The notes below the pieces were generated by a model. It was not told the DNA's origin and did not search any database. It saw nothing but the letters and a program-made list of their open reading frames with translations. A stretch of 64,000 nt of DNA, taken from positions 605,001 to 669,000 of the forward strand of contig OX422202.1 in assembly GCA_949130485.1 (NCBI GenBank), given 5' to 3'. The position numbers were made by a program, and so were the translations under genes. The stretch's first letter is position 1; every line of letters starts with the position of its first letter. The DNA is from Agelas oroides (lineage: Eukaryota > Porifera > Demospongiae > Agelasida > Agelasidae). Shown one piece after another: positions 53,616 to 63,433 of the stretch.

Positions 53616-55292
53616 ATGGAACGGCCACCTCCCGCCTTTGGCGGGTCACCCCCAGCAGCTTTGCACCCACCATCCATGATGGTACAGTCACAGTTCCAAC
53701 CTCCTATTCAACACCCTATCCAACACATGACAGCAGAACAGCTGATGAGTGTCGGCATGTACACAGTGCCTGAACAGGCGTCCTCCCCAATGTCTATGAG
53801 TATAAACATCGGTAGCTTGTCACCTGGCTATTCACCTCCAGTCATGTCTCCCATCCAACATCAGGCTATGTTTCCACCAGTCGCACCTTTTCCTCCTCCT
53901 AGTGCTCAAAGTTCAGGTGGAGTATTTAACTGGATGAGGCGAATGCCTTCGGTGGTGCCAGTATCAGAAACTTTTAGACTCTCACATCCATTTACCAGCC
54001 ATCCACAGAGCCCGGTTTCCTGGGTAACACAACCCCAGACACCTCCTGTCTATCCATTTCCTCCTCCTCGTTTTCCACATCCACCACTTTCATCACTTCC
54101 CTCTTCCCCAGCTACTATGCAAGTGCCATCTTTCTCACAGCTCACTCACGCAAGTGAGTGTGTTCTGCCAAGTCCAGGTTACCGTGGCCCTTTGCAGCAC
54201 GCTGATGTTCACAGCATGCAATCTCAAATGCAGCAAGTGACACCAGAGATGTGCTATTTGGAGCCACAGTTTGTTGTAGAACCTTTACAGCACCTCTCTC
54301 ATGTCCCTAACCCACAGTACCCCCACCAATGGCCATCTCACACAAGTCATTACTGGAGCGCTAGCACTGGAGTAACCAGCCACCAACAACAACAAGTGGA
54401 ACATCGGAGTCGTGTTGCTGGACACAGTAGGAATGGTGCTCAGATTGCAAGACCAATTCCAGTTTACAGGTACCCTATGCCAGTATACACAAGGCCTTCT
54501 ACTAGTATACATGTGCACGATGAGAGTCCTTCTACAAGTATGCGGGAGGGAACTCCGACTAGTGTGCATGATGCGAGTCCCCGTGAGACCAGTGTTGAGG
54601 ATGGAGCACAGGAGGACAGCAGAGGACAACTGGAAACCCCGAGTGAGGCAAAGATACAGTCAGATGCAAAGGAGCTTGATGAATACAAAGAGTTTGCAGC
54701 TGCTTTCAAAAGTCACAGGTTAAAGATGGGATACAGCCAGGCAGATGTTGTGCAGCAAGTTGCAATAAGATATGGTGCATGTATAAGCCAAGAAAGAATT
54801 GACCACTTTGAGGGGTTACAGTTAACTATAACGGCAGTACGGACCTTAAAAGCAACACTTGAACAGTGGGTAAGGGACACTGCAAAAGCGTCTGGGACCA
54901 GTGAAGAAGAGATCAAGGAAATAATTGTCTCTCCTACCACCAGCATCAATCCAAAGAGAGAGAGAAAGCGGAGGACATCTGTGGATGCATGCATTAAAGA
55001 TCAATTGGAGGCAGAGTTCCAGAGAAAGCGTAAACCCACCAAAGTAGAAATGGGTCTCATAGCAAACCGATTGCGAGTAGATAAAGACTTTGTGCGAATT
55101 TGGTTTTGCAACAGGAGACAGCGGCAGAAAAAGAGAGAGAGTGCCACCACCACAGTTGGCTTGCGGAGTTCAAGTGATACTGATGCTATTAAGATCCCAT
55201 CTCCCAGTCATGACATTACAGTGGAGGTTCCCTCCACCTCCCAGGAAGGGGCCCATGCAGGGAGTTGCCAAGCAGCTGTTTACATTGCCTAA
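53616..55292 (+). CDS. POU-homeobox transcription factor, divergent
   Basis: Two-part DNA-binding protein of 558 aa from the ATG at 53616. The frame is open a little further left, to a splice-acceptor-like TTTACAG at about 53599, so an upstream (probably non-coding) exon is likely. Residues 1-330 are Pro/Ser/Gln-rich and low in complexity, a possible activation region. A POU-specific domain spans about 352-427 (EFAAAFKSHRLKMGYSQADV ... ISQERIDHFEGLQLT ... LEQWV). After a short linker a POU homeodomain spans about 447-506, with KRERKRRTS at its start and VRIWFCNRRQRQKKR at its end; Cys at recognition-helix position 50 is the POU hallmark. The homeodomain looks closest to the POU I-III group, but class assignment needs a tree. 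The POU-specific recognition helix departs from the family consensus (see findings). Confidence 0.88.
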   Translation: MERPPPAFGGSPPAALHPPSMMVQSQFQPPIQHPIQHMTAEQLMSVGMYTVPEQASSPMSMSINIGSLSPGYSPPVMSPIQHQAMFPPVAPFPPPSAQSSGGVFNWMRRMPSVVPVSETFRLSHPFTSHPQSPVSWVTQPQTPPVYPFPPPRFPHPPLSSLPSSPATMQVPSFSQLTHASECVLPSPGYRGPLQHADVHSMQSQMQQVTPEMCYLEPQFVVEPLQHLSHVPNPQYPHQWPSHTSHYWSASTGVTSHQQQQVEHRSRVAGHSRNGAQIARPIPVYRYPMPVYTRPSTSIHVHDESPSTSMREGTPTSVHDASPRETSVEDGAQEDSRGQLETPSEAKIQSDAKELDEYKEFAAAFKSHRLKMGYSQADVVQQVAIRYGACISQERIDHFEGLQLTITAVRTLKATLEQWVRDTAKASGTSEEEIKEIIVSPTTSINPKRERKRRTSVDACIKDQLEAEFQRKRKPTKVEMGLIANRLRVDKDFVRIWFCNRRQRQKKRESATTTVGLRSSSDTDAIKIPSPSHDITVEVPSTSQEGAHAGSCQAAVYIA

Positions 55293-55645
55293 CACACTTC
55301 AGTGATCTTCATGTCAAACCATCTCGCAAGCTTCACCTTTGCATGAATTCTATTTTATTCAAGCCCAATCTATCACTACCTATTCCTGAGAGATTACGTA
55401 TTATGTCACAGTCATCAGCACTATATAACAAAATGTCTATTTTTTTGTAGCTGTTATGCTTCATTGTTCATGGCACATTCCTTAGCAATCTAAATCTTGG
55501 AGTGTGAGAAACAAAACAAAAAACAGCTGGGAAGATCCCGCCCTTTTCTAATCAGATTTCAGTGCATGATTGAGCAGCGTAAATCTTCTGGGAGAATTTA
55601 GCGGCTTTTATTAATTAAAAATGCAAAAACGATGGGCTATTATCA
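55293..55645. other. Convergent 3' region between the POU gene and the NSUN gene
   Basis: No gene seen. TTTATT at 55608-55613 is an AATAAA signal on the minus strand, about 33 bp past the NSUN stop. Confidence 0.5.
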
Positions 55646-56524
55646 TCATGAGAGAAGCTGCAGTTTTGCAGTATAAGTTGGTCCACAATTTCTTTCAGGT
55701 TCTGGACTAATCAATTTTCCAAACTCAGTGTTACTAATGTTACAATGTATCAAAAGAGGCTGACAATCAGGTGGCTGAACGTCTACCTTCATTCCCTGGT
55801 TACCAGCTTCCTCTAATATGTTCCTAACAACACTGTCATTCTCCCTTCCAGACATAGTGCAGGTTGAGTAAACCACAAAACCACCAAAATTCACAGCCTT
55901 TAGTGCTGCCAGCAGCAACTTCTGCTGAAGAGTAGCAAGAACTTCCGTATTAGGATACCATGTTCCTTTTGTAGTCCACTCTTCAATATGGTATCTCTCG
56001 GCTGAACAGGGGACATCCACTAAAACTCTGTCGTACGCCCTTGGTTCAATCTTTCCCCAGTCTTCACCTCTTCTCTGGGTAAAGCGGACTGCATACTTCA
56101 GACCTTGTGGCAGACACTGAGAAATAACTGTTTTCAGTCTTGCCATTCTGCTTGCGCTTGGATCATTCATTGCCAGTCCTCCAGTCAGGGTAAGAAGTTG
56201 TAGAATTGCAAATGCCTTGCCACCAGGAGCTGCACACATGTCAAGGACCGTATCGTCTGGATCTGGCTGTAGTGCCAATACTGGAAAAAGTGATGCCACA
56301 TCCACAGTGTAGTAGTACAGAAGTTTGTTCTTTTGAGGAGAGGGTGGTATCCTTAACCCAGTGTTAGGAGCTACGTAACATTTTATTCGGGGATTTAGAG
56401 TTTCAATTTCTTTGCAGCCCAGGTTAGCAAGAAAATCTGATGCATCTGGCTCTGTATACTTGTTCACCACGGCACATACCATATGTTGCTTCTTCAAAAT
56501 CTCCAGGGAAACCCTTGACAACAT
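55646..56524 (-). CDS. RNA cytosine-5 methyltransferase, NSUN4/NSUN3 type
   Basis: SAM-dependent m5C methyltransferase of 292 aa in one exon. The SAM-binding motif I is DTVLDMCAAPGGKAFAIL (residues 92-109). The motif IV cysteine is in VLVDVPCS (Cys173) and the motif VI catalytic cysteine in VYSTCT (Cys222). The run NDPSASRMARLKTVISQCLP, the DWGKIEPRAYDRVLVDVPCS block and the C-terminal CGPTYTAKLQLL resemble mitochondrial NSUN4, which methylates the small-subunit rRNA; NSUN3, which modifies mitochondrial tRNA-Met, is the alternative. The N-terminus is basic and short, compatible with mitochondrial import but not proof. Head-to-head with RPS4, only 75 bp between starts. Confidence 0.85.
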   Translation of the reverse strand: MLSRVSLEILKKQHMVCAVVNKYTEPDASDFLANLGCKEIETLNPRIKCYVAPNTGLRIPPSPQKNKLLYYYTVDVASLFPVLALQPDPDDTVLDMCAAPGGKAFAILQLLTLTGGLAMNDPSASRMARLKTVISQCLPQGLKYAVRFTQRRGEDWGKIEPRAYDRVLVDVPCSAERYHIEEWTTKGTWYPNTEVLATLQQKLLLAALKAVNFGGFVVYSTCTMSGRENDSVVRNILEEAGNQGMKVDVQPPDCQPLLIHCNISNTEFGKLISPEPERNCGPTYTAKLQLLS

Positions 56525-56599
56525 CGTTTACGTAACGTCCTCCCTCAACACGTGTTCAAATTCTGCGCATGCGTACTTGGCGTCCTCCTTACAAGCAAG
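56525..56599. promoter_or_regulatory. Compact bidirectional promoter of NSUN and RPS4 with an NRF1-like palindrome
   Basis: Only 75 bp lie between the two start codons. TGCGCATGCG at 56563-56572 matches the NRF-1/alpha-Pal consensus core. The same decamer sits in the UTP11/TMED gap. Confidence 0.6.
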
Positions 56600-58308
56600 A
56601 TGGTGAGTGTCGCAACGTGTATGTAGGGTGGCTGAATCTGTTTAAAGCCATTGCCATCGGTCGCTGAGAGGCAATGTTAGTTTACCCAAGTAATGGTCTT
56701 CATCTCTTTTTTTTTTAGCCGCGAGGTCCCAAGAAACACCTGAAGCGGTTGCATGCCCCTAAACACTGGATGCTGGACAAGCTGTCTGGGAGATATGTAA
56801 GGCATTTTACAGACGTAGAGTAGCGTAGTAAGAGGTTTCTATAATGAGGCTACAACTGGGATACTGCACACGGCAGTGTAAGGAATACGGTGGTACAAAT
56901 GCGGTACACTCCTCCCTTATTTTCTACCCACAAGGCTCCCAGGCCGTCTCCAGGTCCACACAAACTTCGTGAGTGTATGCCACTGGTGGTCTTCCTTCGG
57001 AACCGCCTCAAGTATGCACTAACAGGGGATGAGGTGAAAAAGATCGTAAACCAGCGCTTGGTGAAAATAGATGGAAAGGTTCGTACGAACCCCACGTACC
57101 CTGCTGGATTTATGGGTAAGAGTGTTGTATCAATACATGAGTAACTGCCATAGGTATCTACTAGTAAGGGTAGTGATATCATGGAATAGTTTTCTGTGAG
57201 GGCTCCGACACGAGACATGAAAATGTACAAGGTTTTGAGATCAACTTACAGTTTCTGGTGATTCTGCTACTGATTACCGAATTTACTAATAGTATACGGA
57301 CATGAACAAACAATGTTTCTAGTATAATTAGAAACTGACATAACCAACTAGCTCGATTTCCAATTTTTTTTTCAGCATTTAGGCCATGTTGGACCCCTCA
57401 GTTTTGAATGTTTTTTATATGCTGCCGGGGGGGGGGGGGGGGGGGGGAGGGGGAGGGGGTAGAATTAGGAAGTGTACTTGTGTTGTTTGATGGACTTGGG
57501 TGTATTTTCCTGGTACGTTGCAATGATGACCAAGAAGGCTTAATTTCTGAGGTTCCAATTGAGACGGTGACTTGTTTTCTCGGCTGAGCAACCACCGCCA
57601 GGTTAGTTCCTCTTGTCAAGATGAAATGTTTTGTGGGTTGTCCTGTCCTGCAGAAAAAGAGGGAGTCCAGACTACCCTTGAAGAACAATTGTAGAATGCA
57701 TTCTAAGTAGGCCTTTCCCACGCTCTGTTTCTGGACGTGGGAAGAGGCTGAGTCTGAACGCTTTCACTAGGAAAATTAGCGCCAGTTGGTATGTAGGCGG
57801 TAATAATTGTAGGTGTTAATTGCAAAATGGCATCATGTTATTTTCTAGTGTAAAATGTGGCACCAACAAATTTGCAAGCTGGTCCTCTGCAATGTAAACC
57901 ATGATTGCCAGTGAAAGTGTCCATACCCTAAGTGTATCTTTCTGTGTGCCCAGCGCACCCTATGAAATATTCAAGTTTGAACAAAACTGGTCAGTTTAAG
58001 TTTATGTCCCTTTCCTCCACACCCACACCCACACACCCTCCCCCACACACACACCCTCTCCCACACACCTACACATGCACACACATCCCACACACACACC
58101 CCCTCCCCCACACACCTACACATTTAAGATGTTATAACTATAGAAAAGACGGCAGAGAACTTCCGGATGATGTACGATGTCAAAGGAAGGTTCACGGTCC
58201 ATAGAATAAACCCTGAGGAAGCCAAAGTAAGTATTGTGTAAGGTATCTTACTGGAGCAGGAAACAAGAAGCTTGGCTCCCTCAAGTTATGACAATGTGTC
58301 ATCTCTCC

Positions 58309-58353
<45 letters not shown>

Positions 58354-58849
58354 CACACGCACACACACACACACACACGCACAACACACACACACACTCA
58401 CACACACACACACACTTGTACATCTGTAGTACAAGCTTGGCAAAGTGAAGCGTGTCCAACTTGGTCTCAAGAAGATTCCTTACTGTGTGACACACGATGG
58501 CAGGACGATACGATACCCCGACCCCCTCATCAAAGTCAACGACACAGTCCGCATCGACATTGCTACCGGGAAAATAACCGACTTCATTAAGTTTGATGTT
58601 GGCAATCTTGTTATTGTAACTGGGGGCAGGAACTTGGGGCGTGTGGGCGTCATCATGAACCGGGAGAGACACCACGGATCATTCGACATCATCCACATTA
58701 AGGATGCTATTGGACACACGTTTGCAACGCGAATGTCCAATGTGTTCATCATTGGGAAGGGCAATAAGGCCATGGTATCACTGCCGAAACAAAAAGGAAT
58801 CAGGCTTACCACAGCCGAGGAACGAGATAGACGGTTGGAAGCAAAGTAG
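56600..58849 (+). CDS. RPS4: Small ribosomal subunit protein eS4
   Basis: Component of the 40S subunit. Exons 56600-56602 (the start codon alone), 56719-56796, 56935-57115, 58129-58226 and 58430-58849 join in phase to 259 aa (human RPS4X 263). Near-identical family blocks include [92 protein letters not shown], the KOW-type loop region [18 protein letters not shown] and [16 protein letters not shown]. An ATG-only first exon is common in ribosomal protein genes. Intron 3 (57116-58128) carries a probable C/D snoRNA. The gene converges on UTP11, with 139 bp between the stop codons. Confidence 0.96.
57427..57460. repeat. Poly-G tract
   Basis: About 20 G followed by G-rich sequence in RPS4 intron 3. 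Confidence 0.85.
57517..57592 (+). ncRNA. Candidate C/D-box snoRNA in an RPS4 intron
   Basis: The 76-nt stretch opens with GTTGC and closes with GCAAC, a perfect 5-bp terminal stem. Directly inside are a C box ATGATGA (57523-57529) and a D box CTGA (57584-57587). An internal CTGA at 57547-57550 can serve as D', with a weak C' (GGTGACT) after it. Ribosomal-protein introns are the usual hosts of such RNAs. The guided rRNA position could not be assigned by eye. Confidence 0.6.
58312..58415. repeat. (CA)n tract in RPS4 intron 4
   Basis: Interrupted CA repeat ending about 14 bp before the acceptor at 58429. Confidence 0.95.
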
Positions 58850-58988
58850 CTTGGAAGCAAATAGCTATGAACCCTGAGCTCAATTCTGCCATTTAGTTGT
58901 ATATTGAATATTTCTGATGAAAATCTTTTACTGTGAATCGTGATGATGTAATGGTGACATAATTTTGGAGGGAAGAAGAGGTGATAGT

Positions 58989-61900
58989 TCATTTTTTCCT
59001 CTCCTGCTTCCATTTGTAAGTAGAGGGGGTGACCCCATCTCCAGGAATTCTGATACATTTCTCTTTGGCCTGTACAAGAAGAGATAGATGCCTGTCAACT
59101 GAGCATATCCTCATTCACAGGTAGGGCTTGGTAGATTGTGCTCCAACTTCTACCCATTATTCTATTCTTTTATTCCCATAATTTTTACCTATTATTCCTC
59201 AATTATGCTAACTGAATTTCACACATTCGTATGTATATACAAAATGACGATCCAAAAGTGGTTACAGTTAAGCCTTTCTCGGTGATCATATTCTAGCATT
59301 GCTGAAAGTTGTATGTAGTCCTCCCAAAGAAAATTCTTGCTGTGAACAAAAGTAACTTCTTAATGGGATCTGATCAGGAAAATTGACCTATTATGCCAGC
59401 ATAATTCTTGATGCTCAGAAGCACCAGTAACTTCTTAATGGGATCTGATCAGGAAAATTGACCTACTATGCCAGCATAATTCTTGATGCTCAGAAGCACC
59501 AGTAACTTCTTAATGGGATCTGATCAGGAAAATTGACCTATTATGCCAGCATAATTCTTGATGCTCAGAAGCACCAGTAACTTCTTAATGGGATCTGATC
59601 AGGAAAATTGACCTATTATGCCAGCATAATTCTTGATGCTCAGAAGCACCAGTAACTTCTTAATGGGATCTGATCAGGAAAATTGACCTATTATGCCAGC
59701 ATAATTCTTGATGCTCAGAAGCACCAGTAACTTCTTAATGGGATCTGATCAGGAAAATTGACCTATTATGCCAGCATAATTCTCCCAGTGGCCTACCATG
59801 AGGTCTTTCTGAGTCTTCATCTGCTGGGCCATTCTTCTCAGCTCCCTGCTCCTCTGGACCCTCTGATTTAGCTCTTTATAGCTGCCGGCACACTCCCTGT
59901 TCAGCTCCTAAGGGGAAGAGAGTAAGAGAGTAGGCCAGAGAGCCATTTCAGTATATACCTACTCCCTTCTTTGCCCATTCTTAATTGGTTCAAATTCAAC
60001 AAAAGTTTTTTGAGTGTCTACAGTTTTTTAAGCAGTCAACATGATTATATTGTTCTTGGAGGCAAGGCCCACCCATGTACTGCATCTTCTGCCATGCCAG
60101 CCTCGTACCCAGGTTGTTTGTAGGAATGCACAAGGCTATTGCCATGCCCTCATGTCTGGACCCATCTTAGCTACAAAGTTCTCCCTTCATTAACCAAAGT
60201 CACTTGTGTCAAATTGTAAGGGCTAAGAGGTGAAGTGGACTAACCCACAAATATTGAATTTACTCCCCCCCCCCCCCCCCCCAACTTGGAAAGGCTCTGC
60301 TTCAGGAGCTGCAGAAAATTTTGACAAATTTCATTTTTTTTGACCTTATGTTCACAGGATATGCATGATGTAATTTTTTTTTTGTTTTTTTGCATTTTTG
60401 TGCAATTCATGAAATTTGATTTTTGGTTAGTCCAATTTACTTCCTGGCCCTTCAATTGTAAGGGGAGAGTGAGGAGTGCATCAGTTACCCTAACTGTCGG
60501 TTTGTCTGCAGCCATCTTCCGAGATCCTAGTGAGTCCAGTGTCGGTCTGCTGAATGTCCTCGTGACAAACTCAGGGGCTGTGTTGAAATGCTTTGCTGCA
60601 TCAAAAGTATCCACTGAAGAGAGAGATGCCATTAGAATGCTTGTTACTACACTAAAGTATAGCTATCATACCTTCTTCAGCTGAGTCGACGAAAATAGTA
60701 TGTGTGTTTGGTGGAGCAATCTCACTGTCGTCGTTCAGTAAGTGGAGGTTGGCTTGTAGCTTTTCAATTTTCTGTTGAAAGTATTACATCATATGACTAG
60801 CACATCATGTGACTGGCACATCATGTGACTGGCACATCATGTGACTGGCACATCATGTGCTAGTCACATCATGTGACGGCACATCATGTGACTGGCACAT
60901 CATGTGACTGGCACACCATGTGACTGGCACATCATGTGACTGGCACATCATGTGACTGGCACACCATGTGACTGGCACACAGTGTGACTGGCACACCATG
61001 TGACTGGCACATCATGTGACTGGCACATCATGTGACTGGCACATCATGTGACTGGCACACCATGTGACTGGCACACAGTGTGACTGGCACACCATGTGAC
61101 TGGCACATCATGTGACTGGCACATCATGTGACTAATCCACACCACCCACCTTAGTCTCTGTGTTCAGCTTCATTTGGACATACTTCAAATCCTGCGTCTT
61201 CATAACCTTAAGCTCCTCCTGTGTAAACTTCTCTTCCGCCTGTGGAATGATGTGTCTTCCATCCTGCAGATCATGTGAGCCGATTAGTCACAAAAAGAGA
61301 GCAGGGACATACAACATCAGCTGTACCTTCAATTTCTGCGTTATCATCTTGTAGTAAAATTCATCTGGGTTACGATTTCTTGCCTGTAGGAGAAGAAACA
61401 CAAATTTGTGAGCTCGAGGGACAAGAATTGCTGAGCATTGTCCAATATTTTCTACCTATTCCATAACAACAGTCACAATAAAACCTTTTTGTGGATCCAA
61501 GTGAATAATTGGGCGGGTATACATTGAGTGCAGCACTGCTGTGAAGACTGGTGAAAGTAATGGGCACGATGTGTGACTCACTTTCTCACGAAGAATCTTA
61601 AGTTGGTCCTTCTTCTTGCGGTAATCCCTGCAGAAATTATGCTTCGTTTATAGAGGATGAAAGAACTTATAGTCTCGTACCCACCTCCCCGCCAGAAATG
61701 GTCTGGTGAACAGAGTTGAATTTCTTGGGCTTATTCCCAAAAAGTGGCAAGGACCAATGAGATTGCGAGATCAGTAACCACCACGTAGCACTTCCCTTAC
61801 AAAAGTGAAAATTTTGTAGCTCCATTCAAGTATCTGTATTGGTTCACCAGACCATTTTTCCTCATGAGAGGGTGGGGTCTGGGGACAAGACTAGAAAGAA

Positions 61901-62369
61901 CTCTGAATATAACGTTAATTGTTTCAAGTGCCCATAACACAAGACATACACATGCAGAAAGGCCATTCCAGCCTCATTCCCAGACATAATGAGGGAGATG
62001 AAGCCTGGGACTGAGACACAAAGGTCACTCCTCACAAGCTAAACCCTTTAATTAATTTCCACTCACAGTGCCGATTGCTAGCTTCCAGTATCCAGCAGTG
62101 ATCCAACACTGCGGAACCAGAGCTACGAACACAGTGGAGACATAACTCCTGACCTTGCACGGAGGACATAGTCCTTGTGTTTTTCCAACAATCCCAGGTG
62201 TTGTCTTGAGGAGGGCTAGAGTGGGTGGGCATTTATTAGAATAAATTCGTTTTCCTACTCATCTACCTACACACACGACATATCTTGCTAATGGAGGGCA
62301 TGCCTGTACCTGTCCTCGTTCCCTGTGGGCTCTTTTCAAGGATTTGGCTCTTTTCTTGAAGGAAGACAT
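58989..62369 (-). CDS. UTP11: U3 snoRNA-associated protein 11 (small-subunit processome)
   Basis: UTP11 is a nucleolar factor for early 18S rRNA processing. Nine minus-strand exons join in phase to 251 aa (human 253): 62369-62310, 62215-62154, 61627-61582, 61383-61327, 61263-61150, 60771-60672, 60613-60489, 59907-59797, 59069-58989. Family blocks seen across exon joins: KRAHRERGQ, HLGLLEKHKDYVLRAR, RDYRKKKDQL, RNPDEFYYKM, EEKFTQEELKVMKTQDLKY, KIEKLQANLHLL, FDAAKHFNTAPEFVTRTFSR, and MKTQKDLM near the end, with a lysine-rich C-terminus. The protein is helical and basic. The donor of exon 8 lies about 13 bp from a 75-bp tandem array, and another array fills the intron before exon 6. Divergent from TMED. 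Confidence 0.93.
59351..59784. repeat. 75-bp tandem repeat, about six copies
   Basis: Units start at 59351, 59426, 59501, 59576, 59651 and 59726 (AGTAACTTCTTAATGGGATC ...), almost identical. The last copy is cut off just before the UTP11 exon-8 donor. Confidence 0.95.
60785..61135. repeat. 16-bp tandem repeat (CATCATGTGACTGGCA)
   Basis: About 21 copies with minor variants such as CACCATGTGACTGG, in a UTP11 intron. Confidence 0.93.
61668..61893. mobile_element. Foldback element of the TAG(C/T)CTCG-type family, 226 bp
   Basis: Related to the 45451 element (shared GAATTTCTTGGGCTT). Perfect 9-bp duplication GAAAGAACT (61659-61667 and 61894-61902). The left end has two extra bases before TAGTCTCG. 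UTP11 intron. Confidence 0.82.
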
Positions 62370-62501
62370 TGTGCCGGTTAATATTGTCTCGTTCCCAGAC
62401 TACACCGTGTCCTGGGGACGAAATCGCTTCACGCGGCAGGAGAACCGTAATGCGCATGCGTATAAACTGAGCCCCACCCCCAAACGTGGAAGACTCGCCC
62501 C
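62370..62501. promoter_or_regulatory. Bidirectional promoter of UTP11 and TMED with an NRF1-like palindrome
   Basis: 132 bp separate the start codons. TGCGCATGCG at 62451-62460 is immediately followed by TATAAA (62461-62466), about 36 bp before the TMED start codon. Confidence 0.6.
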
Positions 62502-63143
62502 ATGGCTTGGTGTTTGTTGTTGTTGTCGCTCTTCTGCACACTTTGTGGCGGTTTCCATGATGCTACCTTCACGTTCTCCGTGCCAGCAAGGTATAGGGAA
62601 TGTTTCTATGAACAGTTTGAGATCGGATCTAAAGTTGAAGTGCAGTACCAAGTCTTAAAGGGAGGCGAGTTGGATATCAACTTTATGGTGAAGAATCCCC
62701 AAGGAGTGTATATTGTGATTGATCATAAAAGTGATGGTTGGTGGCCCCTGAAGATAAAGGAAACTGGGGAGTATGGAATTTGCCTTGATAATAGCTTCAG
62801 TAAGCTGTCCAGCAAGCTTGTGTTTCTGAGTATTATCACACAAGATTTGGCAAAGGAGAGAGGGTTGGATTCTGAAGTTCCAGGAAATGGTACAGACCAT
62901 TCAGCTGCAGAGGTGATAGAGAAGTTGAATAATATTGACCAAAAGTTAAGCAGGATTGTCTCGCTGCAGCATTACTTTCAGGCTCGAGAAACACGGCATC
63001 GTCTGACCCTGGAGAGCAACAACAACCGAGTGTTTTGGTGGTCGTTGCTCGAGTGTGTTGTGATGGTGGCCGCCGGGCTGGCTCAAGTGGTACTCATCAG
63101 GAGTCTCTTTAGGACACAGAGGAGGGACGGGATTAGAACATAG
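62502..63143 (+). CDS. p24 family cargo receptor (TMED1/TMED5-like)
   Basis: Type I membrane protein of the early secretory pathway, 213 aa in one exon. An N-terminal signal peptide (MAWCLLLLSLFCTLCGG) is followed by a GOLD domain (about residues 20-115) with the paired cysteines of ECFYEQ and YGICLDNSFS. The block VEVQYQVLKGGELDINFMV resembles the p24-gamma group (TMED1/5). A coiled-coil region (about 130-175) precedes one membrane helix (VFWWSLLECVVMVAAGLAQVV). The cytosolic tail RSLFRTQRRDGIRT has a hydrophobic pair and basic residues but no C-terminal di-lysine, so recycling by classic KKxx is not expected. A potential N-glycosylation site is NGTD in the stalk. The start at 62502 gives a proper signal peptide. 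Confidence 0.88.
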   Translation: MAWCLLLLSLFCTLCGGFHDATFTFSVPARYRECFYEQFEIGSKVEVQYQVLKGGELDINFMVKNPQGVYIVIDHKSDGWWPLKIKETGEYGICLDNSFSKLSSKLVFLSIITQDLAKERGLDSEVPGNGTDHSAAEVIEKLNNIDQKLSRIVSLQHYFQARETRHRLTLESNNNRVFWWSLLECVVMVAAGLAQVVLIRSLFRTQRRDGIRT

Positions 63144-63433
63144 CACTTGTTGCTGGACTAACATGGGACTCAAACCTTCCCACTCGGTTGTATACCATTG
63201 CAGTTTGGTTTTATACCTCCTCTGTGCTACAAATGTGCAGTCATTCCCAACTATAGTATTGTTGTCAGTTGTAGCGAGTAAAAAACTCTGTCCAATTAAA
63301 ATAACCCACATTTAGTGAAATCATACCCTCTCTCGGGCTTACTACAAAAATAATACGTCTGTTCCCAGCCTCATTCCCAGGCCTCCCCGGCTTGTGGCAG
63401 GAGAGCCTGACAATGAAGCTGCTATCTTACACA
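63144..63433. other. Convergent 3' region between TMED and the HSD11B1-like gene
   Basis: No gene seen. A fragment related to the foldback family (CCTCATTCCCAGGCCTCCCC) lies at about 63370-63410, without a perfect duplication. Confidence 0.45.

Noticed and set aside
59345..61135. CRISPR-like array
   Set aside because: Units are head-to-tail with no unique spacers, in introns of a eukaryotic gene.
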